From NCBI GenBank assembly GCA_013397075.1, contig VWZS01008896.1, forward strand, positions 59,135 to 123,134: 64,000 nt of DNA, written 5' to 3'. Each line of letters opens with the position of its first letter. Position 1 is the stretch's first letter. The position numbers and the translations under genes were made by a program. Below are positions 11,201 through 26,200 of this stretch, in pieces. The notes beneath the pieces are model-generated. The model was given only the letters and a program-made list of their open reading frames with translations, was not told the DNA's origin and did no database searches. This stretch comes from Rhabdornis inornatus (lineage: Eukaryota > Chordata > Aves > Passeriformes > Rhabdornithidae).

Positions 11201-14200
11201 CTCCACAGCCCCAGGATGGGGGCCTATCACCACAAAAAGCCACACACCAACCACTCCATGTAACCAGTGGCCTGGCAGGGTTTGGGATCTTGCCTGGATC
11301 CTCCACCAGGCAGCGACTCACCGTGACCACCTGGCCAGCCTTCAGGGTGAACTTTGGGGGGAAGCGGTAGGTAATGGCAGGATCATCCCCATTTTGCCGC
11401 TTGATCTGCCAGTTCCCCATTGCCTGGTCCTGCGAGAGAGAGTAACGATCCTTAGAACCCTGGTTCCTCTCCAACTTGTCCCATTTACGTCCTGCCTGGA
11501 GGGTAAAGCAGGGCTGAATCTCACCCCAGGGACTCTACAGACCTCCCTGAAGGCAAACTCACTTCATTGGACTTGTTTCTGAGACGGACAAACTTGCCCT
11601 CCAAGTCCACCTCCTCCACACCAACACGGCCACTGGTCCGGGCATGGTGGGAGAAGCTGGTCCTGCTCTCACTGTCCTCCAGCTTCCGCTTCTTGGAGGA
11701 GCCTGGGGCGGACATGTGGCTTCGGGATGCACCTTTGTGGGATGAAGGGCTGGGGGACAGCCTCAGCCTGGCAGGGGGAGAAGAGGAGATGAATCCAGTG
11801 AGGACACAAGGGCTGGGACCCACGTAGCCCAGAGCTGTGCACATCACCCTGTGCTCACCGCTCCTCCTCGCCCTCCAGCAGCTTGCGGTAGGCGTTGATC
11901 TCCATATCCAGAGCCAGCTTGATGTCCAGCAGCTCCTGGTACTCATCCAGCTGCTGCTGCATGCGTGCCCTCATCTCGGCCATCTCCCGCTCCTTGTCGG
12001 ACAGCAGGCGCCGGTTGGTCTCGCGTTCCCTGGCCAGAATATCCTCCAGGTCGTGCAGCTTCGCTTCCTTGGCAGCCAGCTGTGGGGAGGGAAGGTGAGG
12101 GTAAGCTACGCCACCCAGGACCATCTCCAGGAAGGGACCATCCCCAGGGCACACATCCCAAGGAACCCTTTGGTCTCAACTCACCTGCTTCTGCAGCTGG
12201 CTGACTTCTGAGGAGAGGTTGTCAATGCGGATACGAGTCTGCTGCAGCTCCTCATGGGCAGCACCCACCATGTTGCTGTTCCTCTCAGCTGACTGCTTGG
12301 CATTCTCCAGCTGGGGGACAGGACAGGGGGATCAGCCTCTCAGCACCCACAGCCCACCCGTGCTGTGTGGGGCTGGAGGGAGAGCAGAGTGGCATGGGGA
12401 GGCTGCTCACCTTCGCCCCGTAGGTTTTCTCCAGTTCCTCCTTGTAAAGCCTGATCTGGGCTTCGTGCTGGCTGCGCAGCTCCTGCAGGGCCTCGGAGAG
12501 TTTGCTCTCGAACTCACGCTGCCGCCCATTGTCGATCTCCACCAGCCGTGTCTCGTGGCGCCGCTTGGTCTCCCGGAGCTCCTGGGGACAGGTCAGGACA
12601 CAGGACACTGTGTCACCTCAGGGACACACCGAGTGGGGGCTGTCACAAGTGATCCCAGCCCCATGGCAGCACATCACAGCTCACCTCGCTGTAAATGTTC
12701 TTCTGGAATTCAAGCTCTTCCTTCAGGGTCTGCAGCCGGTTCTCAGCATCCACGCGGCGCAGCATCTCATCCTGCAGCTGCTTCTTGGCTTCGCTCAAGG
12801 CACTTTCCAGCTGGCAGGGAATTGAGAAGGACCATCACAGTGGGCTCTGGGCACTGCACCTGGCATGGCTGGGGACCCACCACCCAACTGCATCTGCCCC
12901 ACAGCCCCTGGCATAGCAGGGACCTGGCAGCCCCCGGGTAGGGGGGCAAAAAGGGATCCCTGGGTCAGCTGGAGACAGAGCTGCCACTGCTCACCTTGGC
13001 CACCTGTCCCCTCAGGTCCCGCACTTCAGTTTCCAGATTCCTCTTCTCACCCAGGGCTGTGGAGAGTGCAGCCTCCTTGGAATTAAGCAAAGCCTCCACA
13101 TCCTTAAGGCGTGCCTGGGCAGTCAGCAGGTCCCCTTCCTTCTTAGCATTCCTGCAGGGCAAAGGGTGGCACAGGTGAGTGGCACAGCAGGAATAATCAT
13201 AGCCATCAGGAAGTGATGGAATTGTTTTGGTTCAAAGGGACCTCAAAGCACATCCAGTTCCCCCCCCTGCCATGGGCAGAGACACCTTCCACTATCCCAG
13301 GCTGCTCCAAGCCCCGTCCAACCTGGCCTTGAACACTTCCAGGGATCCAGGCGTAGCCATAACTTCTCTGGGCAACCTGTGCCAGGGCCTCATCACCCTC
13401 ACAGGGAAGAATTTCTTCCCAATATCCCATCTAACCTTGCCCTCTGGCAGAGGGAAGACATTCCCCCTTATCCTGTCCCTTCAGACCCTTGTCCAAAGTC
13501 CCTCTCACAATTTCGGAGTCCCTCTAAGTACTGGAAGGGACTCTAAGGTCTTGTCAAGCTTCTTATCCACCAAAACCTCCAAGCTCTTCTCCTCAGGGCT
13601 GTTCTCAGAAAAGCCTGTGCACTGTACCCCAAGCACAAAGAGTGTCACACCTGCCCCCCTCTGATCACTCCCAAGAGGGCTGCACCACTGTCCCTAACAG
13701 CCACCCCCCAAGGTGACCAGCACATTCCAGACACCTGGCACACCCAGCCCTAGTTACTGGAAAGCATGAAGGGCTGGGAATGACAGGCAGAGCAGGAGGA
13801 GTCTCAGGTGCAACACCCATGTGCAGTGTGCACACCCACAGCATGGCAAGAGACCAGAGCTGGCGAGGCTGGGGCTGGAGTGGCACTGTGTGGCACAGGG
13901 GACAGTGTGGTGGGACACTGGAGCGTGCTGTGGTGTGGCACAGTAGGACATGGATCTGCACTACGAGGTGTGGCAGAGCCCACCATGGCATGATACAGTC
14001 AGATGTGCTGTAGGGTGGCTCAGCACGGCGTGGCATTGTGTGACACGGGGCAGAGCTGAAACTGCCACCTGAGGCGGCCAGGCAGAGGAGTCTGTGACAC
14101 CCTGCCAGTGCCAAGAGTTCGATGCCTCTCCTGGAGTGGACAGGGAGCACCAGGCGATGAGTGGGGCTGGGGACTGCACTGCTGTGGCTGTTGCTCAGTG

Positions 14201-17200
14201 GATGCAGAGCTGTGGTGCCTCAGTCCCCCCAGTCTGACCTCTGGCATCACCATCCACACTCCTGCACCATCCTGGCCCCCACTGCCCCCCTCTCTTCTCC
14301 AGCCCTCTGACAGCAGCTCAAAGCCACTCCTGACAGACCCACCGTGTGACCAGGGAACCTGATCTAACCGCACCACCAAAACACAGCCTGCAGCTATTTT
14401 GGTAAGTCCTATAAAAAGAAAAGACCCAACGGCCCCCCAGCAGCCGCCAACCCCGGGGTGGGATTGTCACCCCACCTCCCTCAGAACGGGCTGTGGGACT
14501 GGAGGAGGCGGCATTGGCCCGAGGACCGGCCAGGGAGCCTCCCGGCCGTGGGCGAGCAGCTCGCCGGCAGCGCTGTGCATTCCTGGGGCAAGGACATCAC
14601 GGGTACAAATTCCGGGAGCGGCCGCGGCACCGCCGGCGCTCAGCCCATCCCACAGTACGATCCAGAACAGCAACGGGACCCAGACTCGCAGGTGCGGGAT
14701 GTCGGAACTCCTGGCTTGGCCAGCAGCAGATTTTCCTGCGTTTCTTTCTGTTTCCTGACCCGAGCCAGCATGGAGAAGTTATTCTGTTATTTTGCAGACT
14801 GACGCAAAGGTTTCAAAATCCCAGGCTACTGTTTTTAAGTGCAAACCTCACTTCAAATCCCAGGATATTCCATGTTAAAAGAGCAGGAATTCCACTTCAG
14901 GACAGTTTAAAAAAATAACAATTCCTACATGTACAGTAACGAAATTCAGAATCACTTAATGTCAGGAAAAGCAGAGCCTAAAAGCCTCTGGGAATCCAGC
15001 AGCAGCTTGCAGACTTTTTCTTGGAAGTGAGCGAAGATCTATCTTCTGCCTTTCTTTCAATTTCTGAAAGCTCCTTTCCAAGCCCAGAACACTCACTAGT
15101 GTGGTGTAAAGGGCTCAGTATAACATGTTGGATCTGTAATGAATTCTAGAATGTTTCTGTGGTCAGATTTTCATATTTTAATGTTTGGGGCTCTCAGGTA
15201 AGAGGGTCTCAATGACATGCATAGAGTATGATTTCATAGTCCATAAATTCTATAAAATAGCCTCTTTTATGTCTAAATAGCATTTAAGCAGTCTAGAGAA
15301 TTTGGAATTTAGCCCACAGTGGAATAACTGACCAAGAAATGCTGCTGGTCCCCCTTTTCCAGGGAACCACAGCCTCGCTTGCTGGGTCCTTCCTGTTCAA
15401 CCCACTCCTTTTGTGCCAGTGACTCACAGGACAGGAATGCCAGCTGGGAGCGGATCCGAGGCTCCAAGGCTCACTGCAAGCAGCGTTTGAGGCCGAGTTT
15501 CCCCATCTGGCCCTGGCTCATCCCCGCAGCCAGCGTGGCCACCCCAGCAGTGCTGGCGGGGTCCAGTCCTGTGTTTCTGATGGAGCAGACTGCCCTGTGA
15601 CTCCAGGAACAGCTCATCCCTGCTGTTCTGCTGCTGCTCTTTGCTTGGCTGTGGAGGTTTGGGTACAGCCGGAGGGCACTGACTCCTCGGGATGGGGATC
15701 CTGGGTAGTATGACTCTTTCAAGGGACAGCAGTAACATTGATAAGTGACAAACGGAGGGAAAAATGCTGACGGCTACACTTGTGTCTGCAGCAGATTTGC
15801 CCTCTCCAGAGACCAGAAGTATCCAGGATTCTGGGCATCAATGCCTGGAAAGCCCCATAGTAAATCCCAGATGGCTCAAGGACAAATTGCTTTTCCTGAG
15901 AAGCCTCCTGTGCTCAACTCTGGATTCCACCGTGAGGAGCAGAGCCAGAAGCTTGGAGCTCACCAGCCATGGGGCTGAGATGGGAGTAGTTCTGCCACAG
16001 GCAGAGGGGTGAGACAAATCCTCTCCTGTCCTCTGCTCTGGGGAGTCAGTGGTCAGCAGAGACCTGAGCATCTCCCCCATGTTCCTTCCAAACACACCCT
16101 GACCCCAAAGGTGACAGCAGCCTCTGGATGAGGCATCAGCACACAGGCGAATCCTCTCTGGCCTTGGGGACACCCAGCCCACTGCTTCACACCAGCTCTG
16201 TGGATCCCTGCTCCAGCTCAGCCAAGGTTTGAGTTTTCCCTTCTCCTGCCCTCAGGTCCTGCTTTTATTCCCGGGAAGCCTCACAGGCTCCAGCTGGCGC
16301 TGGGCTAAAAATAAAAACTTCCATGGCAGCTGTGTCACTCCCACTTCCCTGGAGAGGAGGACGAAGACAGACCTTCCTCCTCCTTCCCAGAGGGTTTCAC
16401 TGGCCTCTCCATCCCGCCTGCTACAGTCTCCAAGATCCCAAATTCCACAGTGAAAAGGGAAGCAGAGACTCATTCTGGAGGGCTGGGTGCCTCCAAATCC
16501 CACAGGATTTGATCCCCTGTGCTGCAAGAGCCATGGGTAAAAACAATCCAAGAGGAGAAAAAACAGAGGCATCAAATCCTCAAGAAACAAACGTCTCAAG
16601 AGAAAAGATGGAGGGAAAAGGGGCCTCAAGACATTTTATTTTTAGCTTTTAAAAGCAGGAAGAAGGGAAAAAAAAAGATTGAAAATTGCAGCTGAGCTGC
16701 CAGAAAATCCAAATGTTAATGGAAAGTTGGATCTGCTCTGGCTGTGCTCAGCACAGACAGACGCGAGGCTGCGAAGTCGACGTGATGGATTCAGAGAGTG
16801 CTCAGGGACAGCCCCACAGAGCAGCATCTGCTACTGCTCCCCCCTGCTCTGCCCCAAAATCCCAGCCAGGAAACCTGGCAGGTCTGGGCTTTTCCTCTGG
16901 AAAAGTCAAGACAGGACAGAGTCATCAGAACTTGTTGGAACAGCTCCAGGCATGAACCCACCAGGCTGCTGGAAAGATGCCAACCCTCTCCAAGATGCCA
17001 GAGCCCACTCAATGCATTTTTAGGAAACACTCTTTGGTCTCCCTCTCCACTATTAATCCCCACAAATGTTCCTGAAGCTTGGGCAGCACTGGGCTTCATA
17101 CATTGGAAGAGGACCAGTGAGTGGGATGGAGCTCGTAGAGGCCCGGGCGTTCCCCTCCTTCCCTGCCTCCAAATTGCAGCTGCCCCACCCTGGAAAAGGC

Positions 17201-20200
17201 GCCAACTCAGGGAACTCGCCAGCTCCTGCCCCAGCCATAAATATTTATGTGCATCTGCAAATCCCCCAGGACTGCAGGTCTCAGTCCTACCTGGCTGCCA
17301 GGGGCCACAGCTGCCTGCTCCTGCCCATGCAGGCTGAGAATGCTATCCCAGAATAGGCTGTGACATGTTTACAGCTTGGGAACCCGAGGCAGGAGTGGCA
17401 GTGTGTGCCCATGGAAGTCTCGGATTGCTGGGAGGACCCAGGAAATCTGCTTTGCTCCAACTTGGGCAGGCTGCTCTCCATGGCACTGCCTCCAGCGCCA
17501 GGGATGTGTCCCAGGATCACCACACATATCCCAGGGATCACTCCCCCATCCCAAGGATCATCACCCCATTGCAGGGATTGTTCCTCAGTCCCAGGGATTG
17601 TTTCTCCATCAAGGATTGTTCCCTCATCCCAGGGCCCCACAGGACAAGCAGCAGAGACAGCACGAGGAGAGGTGGACCTGGAAAACCTCTGCAGTGGGGC
17701 AGTGGGAATGTGGCAAAGCAGCTTCTCCCAGCTCGTGACTCATCTGTGCCACAGCGCCTCTGCCAAATCACCAGGATAAACACAGCCGGTCTCCTAGCAC
17801 GGGAGCTGGAAATAGCCAGCATGATGTATAGAGGACAAGGTCTGCACGGAGCCAGCATCCTGTTGGGCACCAGACCCCTGTCAGAGGCACCCTCTGTGTT
17901 CACAGATACTTGCAAACAGCTTCCACCTCTGTCATCAGTAGTGCCAAACATCCTTCCTGGTGCCAGGGTCAGTGCTGGCCCTGACACAAGCTCCTGACAC
18001 ACTCATGACATGCTCGTCCAAGGGCCTGAGGGGCTTGTCCAGCTCTACGTGGCCCCAGTGGAGCAAAAACAGCTCACTGGCATCTCTCAAGAGCTGGGCT
18101 TCCCCTCCTGGAATTGGGATCTGGCCTTTCCTTGCACCCTTAAAATGAACCAAAACTGCTGTTTTGTTGGGAACCAGGAAAAAGCCTTTCATAGGAAGGC
18201 AAATAGACCCCCCCCCCGTCTAGGATTCCCCAAATCCAAGATGCTCCTGTCCCTCCACAGCTCCCATCACCAGGAGCACTGCTGGGAGCTGTGGGTGCAC
18301 ACAAACTCAAGTGTAATGGAACCTGACCATACTGATACTGCCAGGAGTCAGCCACACACATCTCCTCTGAACGTTTGAAGGAGCTTTTCTCCACCTGGAT
18401 GCACCAGAGCAAAGACCTGTCACCCTGCAGCCTCCCCTCTCACCGTGGGAGAAGCATTTTATCTTCAGCAGCATCACAACCAACAGCCACATGCTGCCTA
18501 AGAGCTCAAAGCACATTTCTGAGAATAGATAGTGTATTAATTGTTTAGAATGAACAATGTTGTAGCTCGGTGCTGGCTGGGGAGCCCCAGTGCTGCTCAC
18601 TCCCTGTCTGGGCTGTAAGACCAGCTGGTGACTCATCCCAGCCTCCCCCAGCAGGAGCAATGGAAATCCCAAATCACCAAGTGACGCTGCTGTTTGGGCT
18701 GAGTCCCCCATAGTAACAGGACAGTCCATGGTTTTGGAGGGTGGATGGCATTACCAGAGGGGTTTCAAAACTGGAAAAGGAGGTTTTGCCCTTTTGCCAT
18801 GTGGGAGTCACTGGGGGAATGGGAAGGACTTGGTTTTCCACAGCCCACGTTGTGTTTTTGGGGCAGGTTTGTATCAGGCATAAATCTGTGTGTCTGCACA
18901 GACAAAAGGCAGGAGTTACTCTTCATGGATAAGTGTCCCAGCTTGGAGTATGCATCACAGGACTCCAGCAGGTCTGCCAGTGCCTGGCTGCCTGGGAGAC
19001 CCCCTGCCCCCCGTGGGACCCCATTTGCTGCCTGTAGCACCGCCTGTTACCCATGGAACTCCTTTTCCCAGCTGTCTGGGAAGAGCTTTCCCAGGAGACA
19101 GATGCACAGAGGAAGCAAAGGAGGATCAGCCACTGGAGTCCCCAGTGCTGGGAGCACACACTGCCCAGCAAAATGAGGGCAGGATTTCCCTACAGGGAAT
19201 GTCTATCACCAAACCCTGGGTTACATGGAACAGGCCTCCAGGCTGGGGTGACATGAAAAGTGCTACCAGGTGAAACTTGATTTAGCAAACCTGGCCCAGT
19301 CCCAGGTCTGTTACCACAGCTGGTCCTGAAGGGCTTGGGAATTGTCTGCATGGCACTGGGAAAACCTGGCCAGTGTCTGTGCAGATCCTGAGGAGATGGG
19401 CTGAGCCTGGGCTTTCCAGAGGGAGGACAGTTCCTTGCTTGAAAAAACTGCATTTTCCACTTTAAAAAATCACCAAACACTTGAACAGGCTGCCCAGGAC
19501 AGTGGGGGAGCTGCCCCTCTCCTGGAGAGATTTAACAGACACGTAGATGTGGCATTTGGGGACACGGCTTGGTGGTGGCTTTGCTAGGGCTGGGGGAACT
19601 TGATGATGTTGGAGGGCCTTTTCCAATCTAAACTATTATGTGATTCTATCTCTTTGTAAACCTGAACATCTCAACTGCTCAGAACACTATGATCAAACAC
19701 TGGTCAACCCCACTTGCAGCCCAACCCAAACCCATCCATTCTGAACATGCCAGCCTGCCTTTTCCTGGCTTCCCATGAATTATTGAATTGGATTATCAAA
19801 AAGACACTTGATGGCCTAGAATTGAACCATCCTAAATATAGATTAAAGCAATAATAACGTTTATCAAGAAAAAGAAACTTGCTAAAAAAGCTTGGAATTG
19901 AGCTGGAAAGAGAATTTTTTTAAGCACAACTCAATACACCACCATCCACACTGCTTAATTCCACCTTCTGACAGCAAGATTTCAGTAGGAGAGACATGAG
20001 AAAAAAGCTTTGAGATCACAGAATATCCTGAGTTGGAAGGGACCCACAGGGATCATCCATTTCAACTCCTACTCAGGACAGCCCCAAAAATCCCACAATT
20101 TGTTTGAGGGTGTTGTCAGCTTGTTTTTCCAATCCAGAATTTGCTAACAGTTTGCAATGTTGTCTGTTGCTGACTAAACCCAAAGCCTTTGGGAAGAGGA

Positions 20201-23200
20201 GGGAAGAAGGAAATTCCAAGTCTTCACAGCACTACTCTGAACACTCACCATGGCAACAAGTGAGTTTTGTATCATTAATATAGTTAAATTAATGTAATGA
20301 CAAATTAAGTTTTGGACTGGAAATCTAAGGCGTTTGGCCCAGCCTTGACTATCTTACTCCAACACAGCAAAAGCTAGTTTTTAAAGAATTGGGCTAAAAT
20401 TTAACAGGAAAGTTGTGGGTTTGGGTTTTTTTCCCACCTAGAACAGCTCTGAGTGTTGCCCCTCCATAGAAACCGCAGAACTTTCCATTCACTTCAATAC
20501 ATCCTTCTCCAGATGAAGGAGAAATGCTAAGCCCACAAACTACTACCTCAAAGGATGAAGACAAAGCAGAGATTCCCGGTGTTTCCCTAGGAGATTGGGC
20601 ATGGCACAAAGCCATGGCACAGAGCCTTACAAAGAAGTTAAATACAGGGAGCTGAGTCACTTGGATTAGTCATGTCTCAGGACCAGGAGCACTGGGAGAA
20701 AACTCTGCAAGCTCTTGGTTTGCTGGCGACATAGCCAGGATATGGAGCAGGGATGCAATCCCAGCCCCAGGAGCAAGGAAACATGCTGCCACTGCACAGA
20801 TGTGGCTGTAGCTCCCCTTTCCTCTGCTCACACGTGCAGTTCCTGAGCCCAAGGAGGGGATGGGAAGGGATGAGGGGGTTGCTCTGTACCTGCTGCATCC
20901 TCATCCACAATGGAAACCAGGTCCCTGTGCAAGGCAGGACAAGGCAGAAAGGATCCAAGAGAGGCAAAACAGGGGACGAGTTCAAGGCCTCCTTTTTCAG
21001 TTCAGAAGCAGCAGTAGCTCACCCTGTTTTTCATAAATTGGCTACGCAAAGCTTCCGGCCAGCAATATTTGCTTAAGAAACAAAGCAGAGGATTGTTGGA
21101 TCCAGATGCCACACATATTCCTGGGAACAAAAGGGTGTCCTATCCCAGCTCCAGCAGGGCAGATAAAGGCAGACAAGGTATTTACATTGCCACAAGGTCT
21201 GTTTGCATGTGGGGTGGCAGCAAGGCTGGCTCAGGCTGCCCATGTTGAGTCACTGGTAGCTCCAGCTGCTGTTGGGGATGGATATGGATAGGATGCCATC
21301 GGGAAAACGCAGCTCAGCACCGGGATGAGCAGCAACCAAGGTGACTGCCTACGTTCTGCTGCTCTGTGCCACGTGCAGAGCTGCCAGCACACCTCTGCCC
21401 ACTTTCCTTACCAGCCTGCACTATGCCAGGATGGAGCCCAGACCTGCTTGGCACGTGGGCAGGAAATAAGCACTTCCCCAGAACGAGGACTGCAGACGTG
21501 GCATCCCTAGAAAGCACAATTTAGCCCCAATTGCTGCTTGCACAGAACTGCCTGTGAACAGGACCACCATGAGATGCTCCAGCCTCCCCGTCACCTCCCT
21601 CCTGCTCAGCCTCACAGGCACACAACACACACACCACCAGGCCAGCCCCAGTCTGGTGGCTTTTTGCACTGGAACTGCAGAGCTGAGGCTGGGTTGCACA
21701 AAGCAGCATCTCTGCCCTGAAAGGAGGGCCTGGCAGCCACCCTAACAGCAAAGCACGATGCCCAGATGTGAGGCTGCTCTCCTCAGTGCTCCCCTTCCCA
21801 GCTGAAGCCCACAGCACGGAGGCTCAACTTGGAAAACCCCCCCAGTTTCTCCCAGTGTAGCCTGGTGCCTCGCGGGGGAAGCATCCTTGCACCCCACGGA
21901 TGCTGCTGGGTTCTCTGCCATCATGCCAGGAAGGAAGGGGCAGAGCGTGACTGCCGGACTGGGGGGGCCCCCCAAGCACAGCCCTGTGGTGCCACACCCT
22001 GCTCCAGCCCAGGACACATGGCTGAGCGTGACTCATCTCCCTGCTCTGCCAGGGCTGATCCACAGCCCTGCCAGGAGAGGGGAACACACAGCTCTTCACA
22101 CTGGGAGCTGCAGTGAGGCAGCTGGCCACCCCTCAGTGCTGATGGGCACTGGGACCAAGTTTCCTTTGGGCTCCCACCCCTTTGGAAGCCCACATTAAAC
22201 ATCCACACCAAGGGCTTGGATGTTTGGTTAGGTTCACGTGACTCAGATGGGGTTTTAGGGAGAAACTGTGTCCTTAAGTTGTTAATAAATAAAAACTCCA
22301 ACAAACTGAAAGTTCTTTGCTCCAGCTGAGCACTGCAGCGTGGAGACACCAAGCTCTGCCCGACCAGGATGGTGGCACTGGACTGGATGGCAGGAGGATG
22401 TGGGTGTGGAAAGCAGCAGCCAGAACAAGCGGCTGGAGATGGCCTTTGTGCAAGAGGGAGAAGAGACCTCTGCTGTCAGAACCTTACTCCTAAAGAGGTG
22501 CTTGTGAGCCACTCACAGCCCCAACACAAAAATTCAACAGCTTCAGGAAAGCCCATGTTTGTTTCCACCCTGGCTCTGCCACTTCTCTGCAGTGACATGG
22601 CACCAACGCCTGCAATGGTCCAACCCCATAATTAAGGAAGGTGCAGTACAGGCAGGGCAGCACCCACCTTGCACCCTGTGTGCTGGGGAACTTTGTCCCT
22701 GCTGCTGTTGCAATTCCTAGCTCTACTAACCATGGAAGGCAGAAATAGAGCACTGGCTGCAGCTTGGGGGACACCCCAAGCCAAGGGCCCCTGCACCTTG
22801 GGAATGGTAATTGGTTTGTGACAGAGAATGTGAAATGTTGACTCAGCCTCACCAGCAACAGAGGTGTCCCAACCCAGCTGGGGTTTGTGGTATCTCTGTG
22901 GACTGAGTTCAATGCACTTCATTAACCAACTTCCACACCCTTTGGCTTTCCCCAACACCCACAACCCTGGATCACACCATGGTTCATGGACATACTCTGA
23001 CATCCTTCATATACGGGAACAAGGAAAAATATGTATGTTTCATTATACTCTTATCAAGGACGTGGAGTGACTGGGCAAAGCAGAATGGCTTTAAAGTGAG
23101 AGGGCAGATTTAGATGAGGTATTAGGAAGAAACTCTTCCCTGTAAGGGTAATGAGGCCCTGGCATAGCTTGCTCAGAGAAGCTGTGGCTGCCCTATCCCT

Positions 23201-26200
23201 GCAAGGATAGGGCTTCTCCTGGGTGACCAAGAGCCTGACTGCCACACAGATGTCTCTGCAGTCAGAGCTGCAGCTGCCACTGCACCAGGTGGGGCTGGCA
23301 GCCCCACTATGCCACCCCCCACAGTTGTTCAGCTTCACACTGGGGATATTCAACCCTGGGCAGGGAGGGGAAGGGAGCAGAGGCAGGTGGGCACCCAGCC
23401 CTGACACTGTGCTGTCTGATGGCAGCTGTTGACAGAGACAGGTTTTACATGGCACCAGCCTCAGCTGTTTGGGAACATGCTGAGCTGGTCACAAAGGAAC
23501 AGGCTCAGCAAACAGCCTCACAAAGAGCAGGATGTTGAAACAGGTAATACAGCCAGTGGCAGGACAGTAGGTGTTCCCAGCTCATCCTGAACCCACTGGG
23601 CTGACACTTCCTGGGGAATACTCCAAGACAGCTCTAATTTTGGCCAGGATCAGAGGGAGAACTCTGGTGACTTCCTCCTGTCCTTGCCAGCAGCACAAAA
23701 GGAAACTGCATCTCCCAAAGGGCACAAATTCAGCAGAATAAAGAGCTGGCAGCCGCCCCACCCTGGCTGTGCCACCCTCTGTGTCTGCATCCCTGAGCAC
23801 CACACTGGGAACAACCCTCTGTCCTCTGGGCTCTAGAGTTTGAATGTTGATGGGATTCAGACAAGTGAAGTGACACGTGCAAGGCTGAAAAACACTTGTG
23901 GCAGCATGTGGGACTGGGGCAGGCTGGGATGGGCTGTCAGGGATGGGTCCCTTCCCACACCAAACCCAGCCCTGATTCTCTTTGTAATCACTTCTCTTTA
24001 ATCCCCAGCGCCAAGGATAAGGTCCTTAATTCACCAGAGTGGGTCCTATTGTCCTAAATATATCTAAGACAACAGAATTTCCTCTCACTCCCCTCATCCC
24101 TGGGAAAAGTGAGGGAATGAGCCGTGGCTGGAAAACACTGGCAAACACAGCAATGAGAGCGAGGTCACAAACCAAAAGTGCTGGAGCATGTTTCTCTGCC
24201 ACAACTTTTCTGGGAAAAAGAGGGGCTGGATGTTCGCACAGGCGAGAATTCCTCTCCACTGGGAACAGCTAATGAAAACCTTCACCTCGAAGAAACGTTT
24301 TGCCACAGAGCCCTCCAGCATGCCAGGCACGCCCAGTCATCCTGAGCTGCTGGCTGCAGCAGACGTCAAGGGACAACCAATGTGTCCACAGGGCTGGGGA
24401 TTCAGGGTGGCATGTTTAAGAGGGTCCCAGAGGGCCACAGGGGTATGGAACAGCCCAGCTCCATGTTGACGACTCCCCCAAAGTGTCCCAAGCTGCACAA
24501 GCTGCTCTTTGTTTGCTCCAAAAGGGCAAAGCCTCCTCCCAGCCAAAGCATTCCCTCCCTGGCAGGAATTCCATGAGGCAGACAGGGGAGAAACCCAGGA
24601 GCCTGAGGTTTCACCCCACGCAAAATGTTCCAGCACAAGCTCATTGCTGCTGAAGGAAGTGTGTGCCCCCCCACCCACCCGCAGCACTGAGCTTTAATTC
24701 TTTTTCCTCCCTTTTTTTCAACTAAACAGGTTTTGTTTACCTGCTCCTGCCTGGAGGGTCATTGCTGAACAAAATGCGGCAAAACCCCCTTGGGCTGGGG
24801 AAGGGTTTTGGAGTTCACCTCCTGGCACCCCACTGCTGCCTCCCTTGCTCTGCCCTTGGATGAGCTTCCTCCCTCCACAACAACGTTTGGGAAACAGGAG
24901 ATTTGTCCTCATTAGGACCAGGGATGAGATCTGGGCCCCGGGAGGAAGAGGCGCTGCCGAGGCACTGCCTTAATCAGGTTAGGGGCTGTAATTCAGGAAG
25001 GCATTGCTCATCAGCCATGGTACTAACAAGGGCTGGTTTCTGTCTTGGAGAAGGGAGCTGGTCACTGTATGGCCACCACATGGCCACTCCTTGCCCATGG
25101 AGTGGGCACTGAATTCCTCAGGGGGCCTCTCCTGGGACTGAAGGTGCCAAGAGCTGTATTTTACACCTCTGCATCCCCAGACTGGGGCTTGCACTGACAA
25201 ATGTCTCCCACTTGTGGGATGGGACGAACTGTCATGGAGCAAAGCAAGGGCTGTGGCTCTGTTCACCCTGTGAGTCCAAAGCCAGCTTAAGGAGAGGGGG
25301 CAATGGGCAGGACCAAGCATAGAGCATCTCCCCACACTCTGGTGCCATGCTGGAATCCAGGTGTCCTCCAAAGATGGAGACAGAAGCTTGAGGACACCAG
25401 GGACAGGGGCATTTCAGACGAGTCCTATCTCTACCCATGGCCTGGGAGGGGATGGTGCTGGTGTTGCCAGCACTCCTGAGTCACCAGCCACCCCTACTGA
25501 AGCGTGGCTACATAGCCAGAGAGCTGGGGACACACGTGGCACCAGGACAGGTAGGATTGCCCAGAGGGGCCCCTTGTCCTGGGGCACAACCAGTGTCAGG
25601 CTGCACAGGGCTGAGGGTCCCGCTGAAAAGAGCCAGGTGTGCATTTTTTGGGAAACCTCTCCTGGATCACCACTGGAAGTAACCAAACAGGCAGTGGGAG
25701 GATCCCACTGGGAACTTCCCTAAGAGAAGAGCAGCTGGCCAGGAACAGAGGGGTGGCAGGAGGCAGAGGGCAGGCAGCCCAGCTCTTCTCAGACCCTCCT
25801 CCACCCATGCAGCTCTTGCATTCATGCGTCGGTACTGGTTAGACTGGTCTCCTGTTTCCACACCCTGTCCCCTTCCAGTCAGCACATCTTTCCCCACCCC
25901 AGACAGAGCACCCAGGACTGGGGACCGTGTCACATCCAGACACGTCATAGCCCGGCATCCCGGCCCCCCACCCTCCCTCTGTGCTGCCGAGACAACCCCG
26001 GCATCGGGCAGTGGCGACGCTGCGGGCGCTGATAACGCGGCCCCGAGCGCCTGCCCTGCGAGAGATACCCAGCGCTTCCCCAGGGCTGACGGGCACTGCG
26101 AGGGGTGCAGAGGGCTGCCAGTTACTTATTAGCCAAAGTCTCACTGTGTCAAGGACAGCGAAGTGGCCCCAGACCAGTGCTGATCCAAGGGCTCAGGGTG

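Noticed and set aside
14467..14673. Possible alternative lamin C2-type first exon on the minus strand
   Set aside because: The frame does not resemble the mammalian C2 N-terminus and lacks a suitable in-frame donor that I could support.
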